DNA from: Gammaproteobacteria bacterium
GTDB lineage: Bacteria; Pseudomonadota; Gammaproteobacteria; GRL18
Reading direction: 5' to 3'
Assembly (NCBI GenBank): GCA_027076245.1
Contig: JALTKC010000422.1
Coordinates: forward strand, 1 to 12,594
DNA length: 12,594 nucleotides
Each line of letters opens with the position of its first letter. Positions within the stretch are counted from its first letter, which is position 1. Made by a program: the position numbers and the translations under genes. Below are positions 1 to 6,969 of this stretch, piece by piece. The notes under the pieces are model-generated. The model was not told the DNA's origin and did no database searches. It saw only the letters and a list, made by a program, of their open reading frames with translations.

Positions 1-894
1 AATGCTCACATTGCTGCCAATACTGCAGTCTCCCTCAATAATGACATTAATATCGATAATGACATCCCGACCGGTTTTAAGCTGGCCGCGTAAATCAAAA
101 CGAGCCGGATCCCTTAAGGTTACCCCATAGGTCATTAATTTTTCTGCCTGAATTCTTTGATATGCCCGCTCCAGCTCAGCCAGTTGCAGCTTATTATTAA
201 TACCTTCTATTTCCTTACTGTCCGGTACAATATAGCTGTTAACAGTTTCACCTTCCTGTACCGCCAGTTCAATTAAATCAGTCAGATAATATTCTCCCTG
301 GGCATTGTTATTATCAATTTTCTGCAGCCAGGTTTTCAGCCGGTTGCCGTCAACCACCATCACACCGCTGTTAATTTCTCTAATGGTTCGGATTTCATCT
401 GTAGCGTCTTTTTCTTCCACAATCTTCTGGATGCGGTTATTGCTATCCCGCACGATCCGTCCATAACCGGTCGGCTTATCCAGCACGGAGGTTAACAATG
501 CCAGAGCCTGATTCTGTTTTGCGGCAATCAACTTTTCCAGGGTGGTGATACTTAACAGGGGCACATCACCATAGAGGATTAATACATTCGCCTGATCCTT
601 AATATATTGTTCAGCTTGCTGCACAGCATGGCCGGTACCCAGTTGTTCAGCCTGTTCACACCAGTTTAAGTGCGGATCACTTATACTATTTTTGACCTGT
701 TCCGCGCCATGACCGTAAACCAGTGTAATATCCTGGGCATCCAGTTTTCGGGCACTGTCTATAACATGCTGAACCAGCGGTTTACCGGCCAGTAAGTGTA
801 AAACTTTGGGCAGACTGGAATACATTCGGGTGCCTTTTCCGGCTGCAAGGATGATTACCTGAAGGGGTTTCGCAGGAGTGGAGCTTTGGGACAT
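1..894 (-). CDS. glmU: Bifunctional UDP-GlcNAc pyrophosphorylase / GlcN-1-P acetyltransferase GlmU, N-terminal part (cut by window edge)
   Basis: Cytoplasmic enzyme that acetylates glucosamine-1-phosphate and then uridylylates it to UDP-GlcNAc, the precursor of peptidoglycan and LPS. I translated it by hand from the ATG at 894-892; the frame stays open to base 1, giving 298 of roughly 455 residues. The uridylyltransferase signature LAAGKGTRMYSSLPKVLH is at residues 16-33, with the nucleotide-binding G-x-G-T-R and Lys30. QLGTGHA is at 84-90, and YGDVPLL at 108-114 carries the metal-binding Asp110. The last residues (DINVIIEGDCSIGSNVSI) begin the hexapeptide left-handed beta-helix, so the acetyltransferase domain lies outside the window. 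A weak GAGAG ribosome-binding site precedes the ATG. Its position downstream of atpC is the usual gammaproteobacterial arrangement, but here a divergent small gene and a strong terminator separate it from the atp operon, so it needs its own promoter. I found no convincing one. Confidence 0.97.
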   Translation of the reverse strand, partial: MSQSSTPAKPLQVIILAAGKGTRMYSSLPKVLHLLAGKPLVQHVIDSARKLDAQDITLVYGHGAEQVKNSISDPHLNWCEQAEQLGTGHAVQQAEQYIKDQANVLILYGDVPLLSITTLEKLIAAKQNQALALLTSVLDKPTGYGRIVRDSNNRIQKIVEEKDATDEIRTIREINSGVMVVDGNRLKTWLQKIDNNNAQGEYYLTDLIELAVQEGETVNSYIVPDSKEIEGINNKLQLAELERAYQRIQAEKLMTYGVTLRDPARFDLRGQLKTGRDVIIDINVIIEGDCSIGSNVSI

Positions 895-1022
895 TGATTT
901 CTCTCTATAATCGTTTATCAGAACCGCTACTTTATTTAGGTTGATACTATAGCACTCAATTATCGTTTTTATTTGCTTTAATTAACATGAGATTTGTCTT
1001 ACATTTAAGTGCTTTATGTCAC

Positions 1023-1061
1023 AAACCTAGGGTTTTCCCTAAACCTGTAGGATAAATCCCT
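1023..1061. promoter_or_regulatory. Two tandem operator-like palindromes, 20 bp centre to centre
   Basis: Box 1 is the perfect inverted repeat TAGGG-TTTT-CCCTA at 1028-1041 (centre 1034.5). Box 2 is TAGG-ATAAAT-CCCT at 1048-1061 (centre 1054.5), containing GGAT-AA-ATCC. Both fit TAGG-N6-CC and are preceded by AAACCT (1023-1028 and 1041-1046). With the predicted start near 1096 the centres fall at -61.5 and -41.5, the classical positions for class I and class II activators. Bases 1043-1053 (ACCTGTAGGAT) equal the left half plus centre of the Vibrio fischeri lux box as I remember it, but the right half does not match. The regulator is unknown; a LuxR/FixJ-type helix-turn-helix protein is an inference. 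Confidence 0.5.
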
Positions 1062-1089
1062 TGATCTTTTAAACAATCAGGCATATATT
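1061..1089 (+). promoter_or_regulatory. Predicted sigma70 promoter of the small secreted-protein gene
   Basis: The -35 element TTGATC is at 1061-1066 and the -10 element TATATT at 1084-1089, separated by exactly 17 bp. The transcription start would be near 1096, leaving a leader of about 29 bases before the ATG at 1125. The -35 element abuts the second operator-like palindrome, so a bound protein there would contact RNA polymerase or block it. Confidence 0.6.
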
Positions 1090-1124
1090 AATAAACAATA
1101 ATATAGTTCAATTAGGACATAGTA

Positions 1125-1397
1125 ATGTTATACAAAATTATTGTTTATATAATTGGGTTAACATTCAGTTTTTTTATTTCTGGCACAACGTATTCTGATG
1201 CGCTTGCTATCGATCATGATGTAAAAACTTCTTCAATGGTTTTAGATAATTATTATAAAGAATTCGATAATGCAATCGCGACTGATAAAGAACAAACAGG
1301 TAGGCCTGTTTCTGATAAAGAACTGGAGTTTTTAATGCAAAAACCCAAAAAAAGTGAATTACTCAGCAGTTATTATTCTGAGTTTTTAACCAAATAA
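1125..1397 (+). CDS. Small predicted secreted protein of unknown family (90 aa) with a duplicated YYxEF motif
   Basis: I do not recognise this protein. The ATG at 1125 has the ribosome-binding site TAGGA (1113-1117) seven bases upstream. Residues 1-28 look like a Sec signal peptide: a short basic start (MLYK), a hydrophobic core IIVYIIGLTFSFFISG, and a likely cleavage after ALA at 26-28. This would release a charged mature peptide of about 62 residues without cysteines. The mature part repeats S-x-x-L-x-x-Y-Y-x-E-F at residues 37-47 and 77-87, exactly 40 apart, with 6 of 11 positions identical. The gene is clearly more AT-rich than its neighbours. It is the only plus-strand gene here, divergent from glmU and convergent with atpC. 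A good ribosome-binding site, promoter and shared terminator argue that it is real. An uncleaved single-pass membrane anchor is an alternative to secretion. Horizontal acquisition or a lineage-specific gene is possible. Confidence 0.75.
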   Translation: MLYKIIVYIIGLTFSFFISGTTYSDALAIDHDVKTSSMVLDNYYKEFDNAIATDKEQTGRPVSDKELEFLMQKPKKSELLSSYYSEFLTK

Positions 1398-1437
1398 CTG
1401 TTTTCTAAATATTTTTCTCTAAATATTCAGAAGCTCC

Positions 1438-1477
1438 AAACAAAAAGGTCGTATTTTAGAATACGACCTTTTTGTTT
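1438..1477. terminator. Bidirectional Rho-independent terminator (18-bp perfect stem, 4-base loop)
   Basis: A perfect inverted repeat pairs 1438-1455 with 1460-1477 around the loop TTAG. The stem core GGTCGTATT is flanked on one side by AAACAAAAA and on the other by TTTTTGTTT, so either strand ends its hairpin in a U-rich tract. It lies 40 bases after the stop of the small plus-strand gene and 26 bases after the atpC stop on the minus strand, and should end both convergent transcripts. Just upstream, TCTAAATATT is repeated at 1404-1413 and 1418-1427. Confidence 0.92.
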
Positions 1478-1503
1478 CTTACCTATCGACAGCCTGAGCG
1501 TTA

Positions 1504-1932
1504 TTAATGACCTTTGCGTTTTTTGCGCATTTTATCAATCAGCTTAAGCTGTGCAATGGCTTCTGCCAGTGAGGCTTCCGCCTTGGCAAAATCAATGCCC
1601 GATTCCTGATCTTTCAAAGCCTGTTCAGCACGTTCTTTTGCCTCTCTGGCAGCATTTTCATCCAGATCGCTGGCACGCAGTGCCGTATCTGAAAGAATAG
1701 TCACCACATGAGGCTGAACTTCCAGCAGTCCACCGGATATAAAGATAGACTCCTGATTGCCACCCTGCTCGGTAATAATGACTTCACCGGCTTTCAGCGT
1801 AGATAATAACTGGGAGTGCTGGGGTAAAATCCCCAGATCACCCATTGCACCTGGAACAATCACCATCTCGGCCAAATTAGAGAAAATCTCTTTTTCAGCA
1901 CTGACAATGTTTAATTTCATGGTCATTGCCAT
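1504..1932 (-). CDS. atpC: F1Fo ATP synthase subunit epsilon
   Basis: Epsilon belongs to the central stalk of F1, contacts gamma and the c-ring, and acts as a built-in inhibitor of ATP hydrolysis through its C-terminal helices. The protein has 142 residues, close to the E. coli length of 139. It opens MAMTMKLNIVSAEKEIFS, like the E. coli protein. The N-terminal beta-sandwich (about 1-86) contains GDLGILPQHSQLLS and FISGGLLEVQPHVVTILSDTA. The C-terminal helical hairpin (about 90-138) is charged and Ala-rich and ends in a basic tail, KMRKKRKGH. The ribosome-binding site AAGGAGAA lies just before the ATG, 11 bases after the atpD stop, which supports translation from the common mRNA. It is the last gene of the operon, and the strong hairpin at 1438-1477 follows. 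Confidence 0.98.
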   Translation of the reverse strand: MAMTMKLNIVSAEKEIFSNLAEMVIVPGAMGDLGILPQHSQLLSTLKAGEVIITEQGGNQESIFISGGLLEVQPHVVTILSDTALRASDLDENAAREAKERAEQALKDQESGIDFAKAEASLAEAIAQLKLIDKMRKKRKGH

Positions 1933-1943
1933 GACAGTTCTCC

Positions 1944-3320
1944 TTAAACAGCGTTAGCCTTTTCAAGTACTTCTTCAATACCGCCGACCATATAGAATGC
2001 CTGCTCTGGAATATTGTCATGGGTACCTTCAACAATTTCCTTAAAGCCTCGAATGGTATCTTTCAGGCTAACATACTTGCCTGCCGTACCGGTAAAGACC
2101 TCGGCCACAAAGAATGGCTGGGACAGGAAGCGCTGTATTTTCCGTGCACGGCTTACAATCAGCTTGTCGTCTTCTGACAGTTCATCCATACCGAGAATGG
2201 CAATAATATCTTTCAGTTCTTTATAACGCTGCAGCGTGGACTGTACACCGCGAGCTACTTCATAGTGTTCATTGCCGACAATTTGCGGATCCAGCTGACG
2301 GGAAGTGGAGTCCAGTGGATCCACTGCAGGATAAATACCCAGTTCAGCAATCTGACGAGACAGTACTACTGTTGCATCAAGGTGAGCAAAGGTCGTCGCA
2401 GGAGAGGGGTCAGTCAAGTCATCCGCAGGTACATAAACCGCCTGAATGGAGGTAATGGAACCGACTTTAGTCGAAGTAATTCGTTCCTGCAGAGCACCCA
2501 TTTCTTCTGCCAGGGTAGGCTGATAACCCACCGCAGACGGCATACGACCCAGCAGCGCGGATACTTCGGTACCGGCCAGGGTATAACGATAAATATTATC
2601 AATAAAGAGCAGTACGTCGTTACCTTCGTCACGGAAACCTTCCGCAATGGTCAGACCAGTCAGGGCTACCCGCAGTCTGTTTCCTGGCGGCTCATTCATC
2701 TGACCATAAACCAGTGCAACTTTATCCAGTACATTGGACTCTTTCATTTCGTGATAGAAGTCATTACCTTCACGGGTACGTTCACCCACACCGGCAAATA
2801 CTGAATAACCACTGTGTTCTGCCGCAATATTACGGATAAGTTCCATCATATTAACGGTTTTACCCACACCAGCACCACCGAACAGACCGACCTTACCGCC
2901 CTTGGCAAAAGGACAGACCAGATCGATTACCTTAATACCAGTTTCCAGCAGCTCGGTGGCTGCGGCCAGTTCTTCATAGGCCGGTGCTGCACGGTGAATC
3001 GAAGCGCGTTTCTTTTCACCCACATCGCCTTTTTCATCAATGGGGTTACCCAGCACGTCCATAATACGGCCCAGGGTTTCTGTTCCCACTGGGACTGAAA
3101 TTGGGGCGCCGGTGGGTGTCACTTCCAGGCCGCGTTTAATACCATCAGTACTGCCCATGGCAATACAGCGGACAATGCCGTCACCTAACTGCTGCTGAAC
3201 TTCCAGAGTAAGTTCTGCTTCTGTGACGATTACTGCGTCATAGACTTTGGGCAGTGCATCACGTGGAAACTCCACGTCAACTACCGCACCAATAATCTGG
3301 ACAATTTTTCCTGAACTCAT
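1944..3320 (-). CDS. atpD: F1Fo ATP synthase subunit beta (catalytic)
   Basis: Catalytic subunit of the alpha3beta3 head, where ADP and phosphate are converted to ATP. At 458 residues it is within two of the E. coli length. Domains run in order: beta-barrel (about 1-75), nucleotide-binding domain with Walker A GGAGVGKT at 148-155, and catalytic Glu180 in GERTREGNDF. The Walker B strand DVLLFIDNIYR ends near Asp241, the ATP synthase signature PAVDPLDSTS is at 331-340, and the DELSEDD lever that touches gamma is at 379-385. All residues expected for catalysis are present. The ATG is supported by the ribosome-binding site AGAGGAA eight bases upstream, 27 bases after the atpG stop. It is the most conserved gene here, and nothing in it looks degraded. 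Confidence 0.99.
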   Translation of the reverse strand: MSSGKIVQIIGAVVDVEFPRDALPKVYDAVIVTEAELTLEVQQQLGDGIVRCIAMGSTDGIKRGLEVTPTGAPISVPVGTETLGRIMDVLGNPIDEKGDVGEKKRASIHRAAPAYEELAAATELLETGIKVIDLVCPFAKGGKVGLFGGAGVGKTVNMMELIRNIAAEHSGYSVFAGVGERTREGNDFYHEMKESNVLDKVALVYGQMNEPPGNRLRVALTGLTIAEGFRDEGNDVLLFIDNIYRYTLAGTEVSALLGRMPSAVGYQPTLAEEMGALQERITSTKVGSITSIQAVYVPADDLTDPSPATTFAHLDATVVLSRQIAELGIYPAVDPLDSTSRQLDPQIVGNEHYEVARGVQSTLQRYKELKDIIAILGMDELSEDDKLIVSRARKIQRFLSQPFFVAEVFTGTAGKYVSLKDTIRGFKEIVEGTHDNIPEQAFYMVGGIEEVLEKANAV

Positions 3321-3347
3321 TTTTTAGTTCCTCTTCAAAGCTTAATT

Positions 3348-4259
3348 CTATACGGCAGCTGCACCGGCTACAATTTCGGACAGTTCCTGAGTAATGGCCG
3401 CCTGTCTTGCCTTGTTATAGACAAGCTGCAGATCATCTATCATGTCACCTGCATTATCGGTTGCGCTCTTCATGGCAACCATTCGGGCCGACTGCTCACA
3501 GGCCAGATTCTCAACCACACCCTGATAAACCAGAGATTCTATGTAACGCATCAGCAATGCATCAATCACCACTTCGGCATCAGGTTCATAGATATAGTCC
3601 CAGTGATATTTCATATTGGCATGATTATCATCTTCAGACGTTTCGTGGTAACGGACCCGTTTGTGACCTTCTGCCGGAGCAACCGCTATAGGCAAAACCT
3701 GTGCAACAATCGGCTGCTGTGTCATGGTGTTAACAAATTTATTAAATACCACAAACAAGCGATCAATTTTGCCTTCAGTATAAGCATCCAGCATAATTTT
3801 GACGCTGCCGATTAAATCTTCCAGACTGGGCTCATCACCCAGATGCTCCGTATGTGAAACAATATTTCCGCCGACACGCTTAAAAAAAGCACTGGCCTTG
3901 GAGCCGATAACACAGAGGTCAATTTCCAGACCCTGGTCACTGCTGGCTTTCATATCTGCAATGGCTTCTTTAAACAGATTGGTGTTCAGGCCACCGCATA
4001 AACCGCGATCGGATGAGATAATTATATACCCGACCCGTTTTGCTTCCCGCTCCTGCAGATACGGATGTTTGTATTCCGTATGGGCATAAGCCAGGTGGCG
4101 CACCACATCGATCATTTTTTCTGCATAGGGACGGGACGCACTCATGCGATCCTGTGCCCGACGCATTTTACTGGCGGCAACCATTTCCATGGCGCTGGTG
4201 ATTTTCTGCGTATTTTTAATACTGCTGATCTGACTACGAATTTCTTTTCCGCTTGCCAT
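3348..4259 (-). CDS. atpG: F1Fo ATP synthase subunit gamma, with a longer surface loop
   Basis: Gamma is the rotating central shaft linking the c-ring to the alpha3beta3 catalytic head. The N-terminal helix (KEIRSQISSIKNTQKITSAMEMVAASKMRRAQ) and the C-terminal helix ending LVYNKARQAAITQELSEIVAGAAAV form the coiled coil and are nearly identical to E. coli. DRGLCGGLN at about 84-92 belongs to the Rossmann-like globular domain. The protein has 303 residues against 287 in E. coli. The difference is an extra stretch of about 16 residues between LP190 and WDYIYEPD (from 220), rich in His, Lys, Glu and Asp (core GHKRVRYHETSEDDNHANMK). This falls in the globular part, not in the shaft helices, so rotation should not be impaired. 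The ribosome-binding site AGGAG lies eight bases before the ATG, 14 bases after the atpA stop. Confidence 0.98.
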   Translation of the reverse strand: MASGKEIRSQISSIKNTQKITSAMEMVAASKMRRAQDRMSASRPYAEKMIDVVRHLAYAHTEYKHPYLQEREAKRVGYIIISSDRGLCGGLNTNLFKEAIADMKASSDQGLEIDLCVIGSKASAFFKRVGGNIVSHTEHLGDEPSLEDLIGSVKIMLDAYTEGKIDRLFVVFNKFVNTMTQQPIVAQVLPIAVAPAEGHKRVRYHETSEDDNHANMKYHWDYIYEPDAEVVIDALLMRYIESLVYQGVVENLACEQSARMVAMKSATDNAGDMIDDLQLVYNKARQAAITQELSEIVAGAAAV

Positions 4260-4273
4260 ACTCAGTTCTCCTG

Positions 4274-5815
4274 TTACCAGCTGCTATTGGATTTGAATGC
4301 AGTTACTGCATCATTCAGAGCGGATTCAATTTCATCATTGTAGTCACCCGACTCATTAATTTTAGCCATTAAATCAGCATGGTTGGCCTTCATATAATCC
4401 TGCAGAGCATCTTCGAAATCGACAATTTTATCCACATCGATATCATCCAGAAAGCCTTTAGTGGCTGCAAACAGGGAAACCGCCATTTGAGCAATACTAT
4501 AAGGTGAATACTGGGTCTGCTTCATTAATTCGGTTACCCGCTGACCACGTTCAATCTGGCTACGGGTGGCTTCATCCAGATCTGAAGCAAACTGAGCAAA
4601 AGCCGCCAGTTCACGATACTGTGCCAGGTCAAGACGAATACCGCCGCCCAGTTTCTTAATGATCTTGGTCTGTGCAGCACCACCGACACGGGATACGGAC
4701 AGACCGGCATTAATTGCAGGGCGGATACCGGAGTTAAACAGATCGGTTTCGAGGAAAATCTGACCATCGGTAATGGAAATTACGTTAGTTGGTACGAAAG
4801 CGGATACGTCACCGGCCTGGGTTTCAATAATCGGCAGAGCGGTTAATGAACCGGTTTTACCTTTCACCTTGCCGTCTGTGGCTTTTTCGACAAACTCGGC
4901 ACTGACACGTGAGGCACGTTCCAGCAGACGGGAATGCAGATAGAAGACATCACCCGGATAGGCTTCACGGCCTGGTGGACGACGTAATAACAGGGAAACC
5001 TGACGATAAGCCCAGGCCTGCTTGGTTAAGTCATCATAAATAATCAGCGCATCTTCACCCCGGTCACGGAAATATTCACCCATGGCACAACCGGAGTAAG
5101 GTGCAATATATTGCATAGCCGCTGCATCGGAAGCAGTTGCCGCAACGACAATGGTATTTTCCATAGCGCCGAATTCTTCCAGTTTGCGCACAACGGCGGC
5201 AATGGAAGAGGCTTTCTGGCCGACGGCTACATAGATACATTTAATACCGGAATCTTTCTGATTGATAATGGCATCGACCGCAACGGCTGTTTTACCGGTC
5301 TGGCGGTCACCAATAATCAGCTCACGCTGACCACGGCCAATAGGCACCATAGCATCCACTGACTTTAGACCGGTCTGTACCGGCTGATCAACGGACTGAC
5401 GGGAAATTACCCCGGGAGCGATTTTTTCAATGGGAGAAGTTTCTTTGGCATCGATTGGACCTTTGCCGTCTATGGGGTTACCCAGAGAGTCAACGACCCG
5501 CCCTAATAAGGCTTCACCTACCGGTACTTCCAGAATACGACCAGTACATTTAACCTTGTCGCCTTCAGAAATGTGTTTATAGTCACCTAAAACCACAGCA
5601 CCGACTGAGTCACGTTCCAGGTTCAGTGCCATACCAAATGTATTGCCGGGAAACTCAATCATTTCACCGGACATCACATCACTTAAACCGTGGATCAGAG
5701 CAATACCATCAGTCAGACTGACTACGGTACCTTCTGTATTCGCTTCGGTTGTTGCATCAAAATTTTCTATACGACTTTTGATCAGGTCGCTGATTTCTGA
5801 TGGATTTAATTGCAT
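4274..5815 (-). CDS. atpA: F1Fo ATP synthase subunit alpha
   Basis: Non-catalytic nucleotide-binding subunit of the F1 hexamer, which also supplies an arginine finger to the beta active site. At 513 residues it is exactly the E. coli length. Walker A GDRQTGKT is at 169-176, and the Walker B strand EDALIIYDDLTKQAWAYRQ spans about 254-272. The arginine finger Arg376 lies in GLSVSRVGGAAQ, at the same number as in E. coli. The N-terminal MQLNPSEISDLIKSRIENF matches the delta-contacting helix. The ribosome-binding site AGAGGAT lies eight bases before the ATG; the gap to atpH is 39 bases and to atpG 14 bases. The frame is intact and no motif is missing. Confidence 0.99.
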   Translation of the reverse strand: MQLNPSEISDLIKSRIENFDATTEANTEGTVVSLTDGIALIHGLSDVMSGEMIEFPGNTFGMALNLERDSVGAVVLGDYKHISEGDKVKCTGRILEVPVGEALLGRVVDSLGNPIDGKGPIDAKETSPIEKIAPGVISRQSVDQPVQTGLKSVDAMVPIGRGQRELIIGDRQTGKTAVAVDAIINQKDSGIKCIYVAVGQKASSIAAVVRKLEEFGAMENTIVVAATASDAAAMQYIAPYSGCAMGEYFRDRGEDALIIYDDLTKQAWAYRQVSLLLRRPPGREAYPGDVFYLHSRLLERASRVSAEFVEKATDGKVKGKTGSLTALPIIETQAGDVSAFVPTNVISITDGQIFLETDLFNSGIRPAINAGLSVSRVGGAAQTKIIKKLGGGIRLDLAQYRELAAFAQFASDLDEATRSQIERGQRVTELMKQTQYSPYSIAQMAVSLFAATKGFLDDIDVDKIVDFEDALQDYMKANHADLMAKINESGDYNDEIESALNDAVTAFKSNSSW

Positions 5816-5854
5816 TTTTTAATCCTCTTGTTCTGACTTGCCAGGGTTATTTAC

Positions 5855-6391
5855 CTAGCTCATCAGGGCATGGGTAATTTTTTCCAGTTGTGTTTTTACT
5901 GAACCGTCAATAACCATGTCGCCTGCGCGAATGATGACCCCACCCAATAAAGACTTATCGGTTTTAGTGGTAATGGTCACATCACGGCCGAGTTTCTTTT
6001 TCAGTGCTTCTGCTATGCTTTTTTTCTGTGCTGCATTGACAGCATAAGCAGAAATAACCTGAGCTTCGATACTGCCTTCTGCTTCAGCACGCAGTGCTTC
6101 AAACATATCGGCTATCTCGGGAATGATGTCCAGACGGCCATTTTCAGCAGCCAGTTTTAGGAAATTCATACCCTGCTCATCCAGCCCGTCCTTACAGATA
6201 TCCTTAAACAGATCCAGGACCTGTTTATCTGATACATCGGGACTGGAAATCACTTCGGCCATGGTTTCATTCGAAGCTACTTCTTTTAAAAGAGCCAGCT
6301 TGTCAGACCATGCTTTAAGATTGTTATCGGCAAGTGCCAGAGAAAAGATTGCCTGAGCATAAGGTCTTGCTAATGTGCTTGTTTCTGCCAT
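5855..6391 (-). CDS. atpH: F1Fo ATP synthase subunit delta
   Basis: Delta (the OSCP equivalent) sits on top of F1 and ties the alpha N-termini to the b-subunit stator. The protein has 178 residues, against 177 in E. coli. The N-terminal six-helix domain opens STLARPYAQAIFSLAL, the standard ARPYA motif, and runs to about residue 105. The C-terminal domain carries the family signature LLGGVIIRAGDMVIDGSVKTQLEKI near the end and finishes LMS. An AAGGAT ribosome-binding site lies eight bases before the ATG, which is 23 bases downstream of the atpF stop. Sequence between the two signatures is variable, as is usual for delta. Confidence 0.97.
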   Translation of the reverse strand: MAETSTLARPYAQAIFSLALADNNLKAWSDKLALLKEVASNETMAEVISSPDVSDKQVLDLFKDICKDGLDEQGMNFLKLAAENGRLDIIPEIADMFEALRAEAEGSIEAQVISAYAVNAAQKKSIAEALKKKLGRDVTITTKTDKSLLGGVIIRAGDMVIDGSVKTQLEKITHALMS

Positions 6392-6414
6392 TATTTAATC
6401 CTTGTTCTCTTAAA

Positions 6415-6885
6415 TTAGAGTTGCCCGACGACATCTTTTAATAATTCGCCATGTGCTTTGGCATCGATCTCTTTCTTGATGATCTTGCCGGCTGCCGCTA
6501 CGGTGATATCCACCACTTCTGCTCGCAGTGCTTCTTTTGCACGATTCACTTCCTGTTCTATCTCAGCATTTGCGGCGGTAATCAGACGTTCACCTTCGGC
6601 CTTGGCATCAATTTTAGCTTCTTCTATTATTTCCGCCGCACGTTTCTGTGCCTGAGCAAGAATTTCTGCTGCCTGCTCTTTGGCTTCTTTAATATGTTGA
6701 GCTGCTTTTTGCTCTGCCAGCTCCTGCTCGTGAATACCACGCTCAGCAGCAGCAAGACCATCGGCAATACGCTTTTTACGATCGTCCATCATCTGGGTCA
6801 TTGGACCCCAGAGATATTTACCTATGAACCAGACCAATATCGCAAAGGTTATTATCTGGCCTATCAGGGTTGCGGTAATGCTCAT
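6415..6885 (-). CDS. atpF: F1Fo ATP synthase subunit b (peripheral stator)
   Basis: Subunit b dimerises to form the peripheral stalk that stops alpha3beta3 from turning with the rotor. It has 156 residues, the same as E. coli. A single N-terminal transmembrane segment (about 5-26: ATLIGQIITFAILVWFIGKYLW) is followed by a long charged, Ala- and Glu-rich helix expected to form the right-handed coiled coil. That helix includes RKKRIADGLAAAERG, close to the E. coli RQKEIADGLASAERA. The C-terminus LLKDVVGQL binds delta. The ATG has AGGA eight bases upstream. The 84-base gap to atpE is the widest inside the operon and contains an imperfect long-loop inverted repeat (CGTACT 6926-6931 with AGTACG 6950-6955). 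Confidence 0.97.
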   Translation of the reverse strand: MSITATLIGQIITFAILVWFIGKYLWGPMTQMMDDRKKRIADGLAAAERGIHEQELAEQKAAQHIKEAKEQAAEILAQAQKRAAEIIEEAKIDAKAEGERLITAANAEIEQEVNRAKEALRAEVVDITVAAAGKIIKKEIDAKAHGELLKDVVGQL

Positions 6886-6969
6886 CGCCTAATTCCTGTT
6901 GTTTGTTAAGTTAATACGTTTGTTTCGTACTGTTACTATATACATCAAAAGTACGTCAAAAACAGTCTA

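Larger units (their letters stand above)
895..1124. other. AT-rich divergent intergenic region between glmU and the small plus-strand gene
   Basis: This 230-base spacer separates two genes transcribed away from each other. Its right half holds the promoter and tandem operator-like palindromes of the small gene, listed separately. On the minus strand towards glmU there is a possible -10 hexamer TATAGT at 946-951, but no matching -35 element at 16-18 bases. The glmU promoter is therefore not assigned. No additional ORF with a ribosome-binding site was seen. Confidence 0.6.

Noticed and set aside
2265..2804. Long open frame antisense to atpD (plus strand), with others antisense to atpG, atpA and atpF
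   Set aside because: These frames lie wholly opposite highly conserved ATP synthase genes and lack ribosome-binding sites and recognisable protein features. They arise from the codon pattern of the sense genes.
3253..3268. Near-parS sequence in atpD (core CACGTG within TGCATCACGTGGAAAC)
   Set aside because: It matches the parS consensus TGTTNCACGTGNAACA at only 10 of 14 defined positions and lies in conserved codons of the beta-subunit N-terminus. A functional site usually has no more than one or two mismatches. A second CACGTG at about 4905-4910 in atpA is even weaker.
4428..4436. Perfect DnaA box TTATCCACA
   Set aside because: It lies alone inside the atpA coding sequence (codons for Asp-Val-Asp-Lys), with no cluster of further boxes or AT-rich unwinding element. 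It is expected by chance and is not evidence for oriC.
6926..6955. Inverted repeat in the atpE-atpF spacer (CGTACT / AGTACG)
   Set aside because: Only a 6-bp stem with an 18-base loop and no U-tract. Too weak to call a terminator or attenuator inside an operon.
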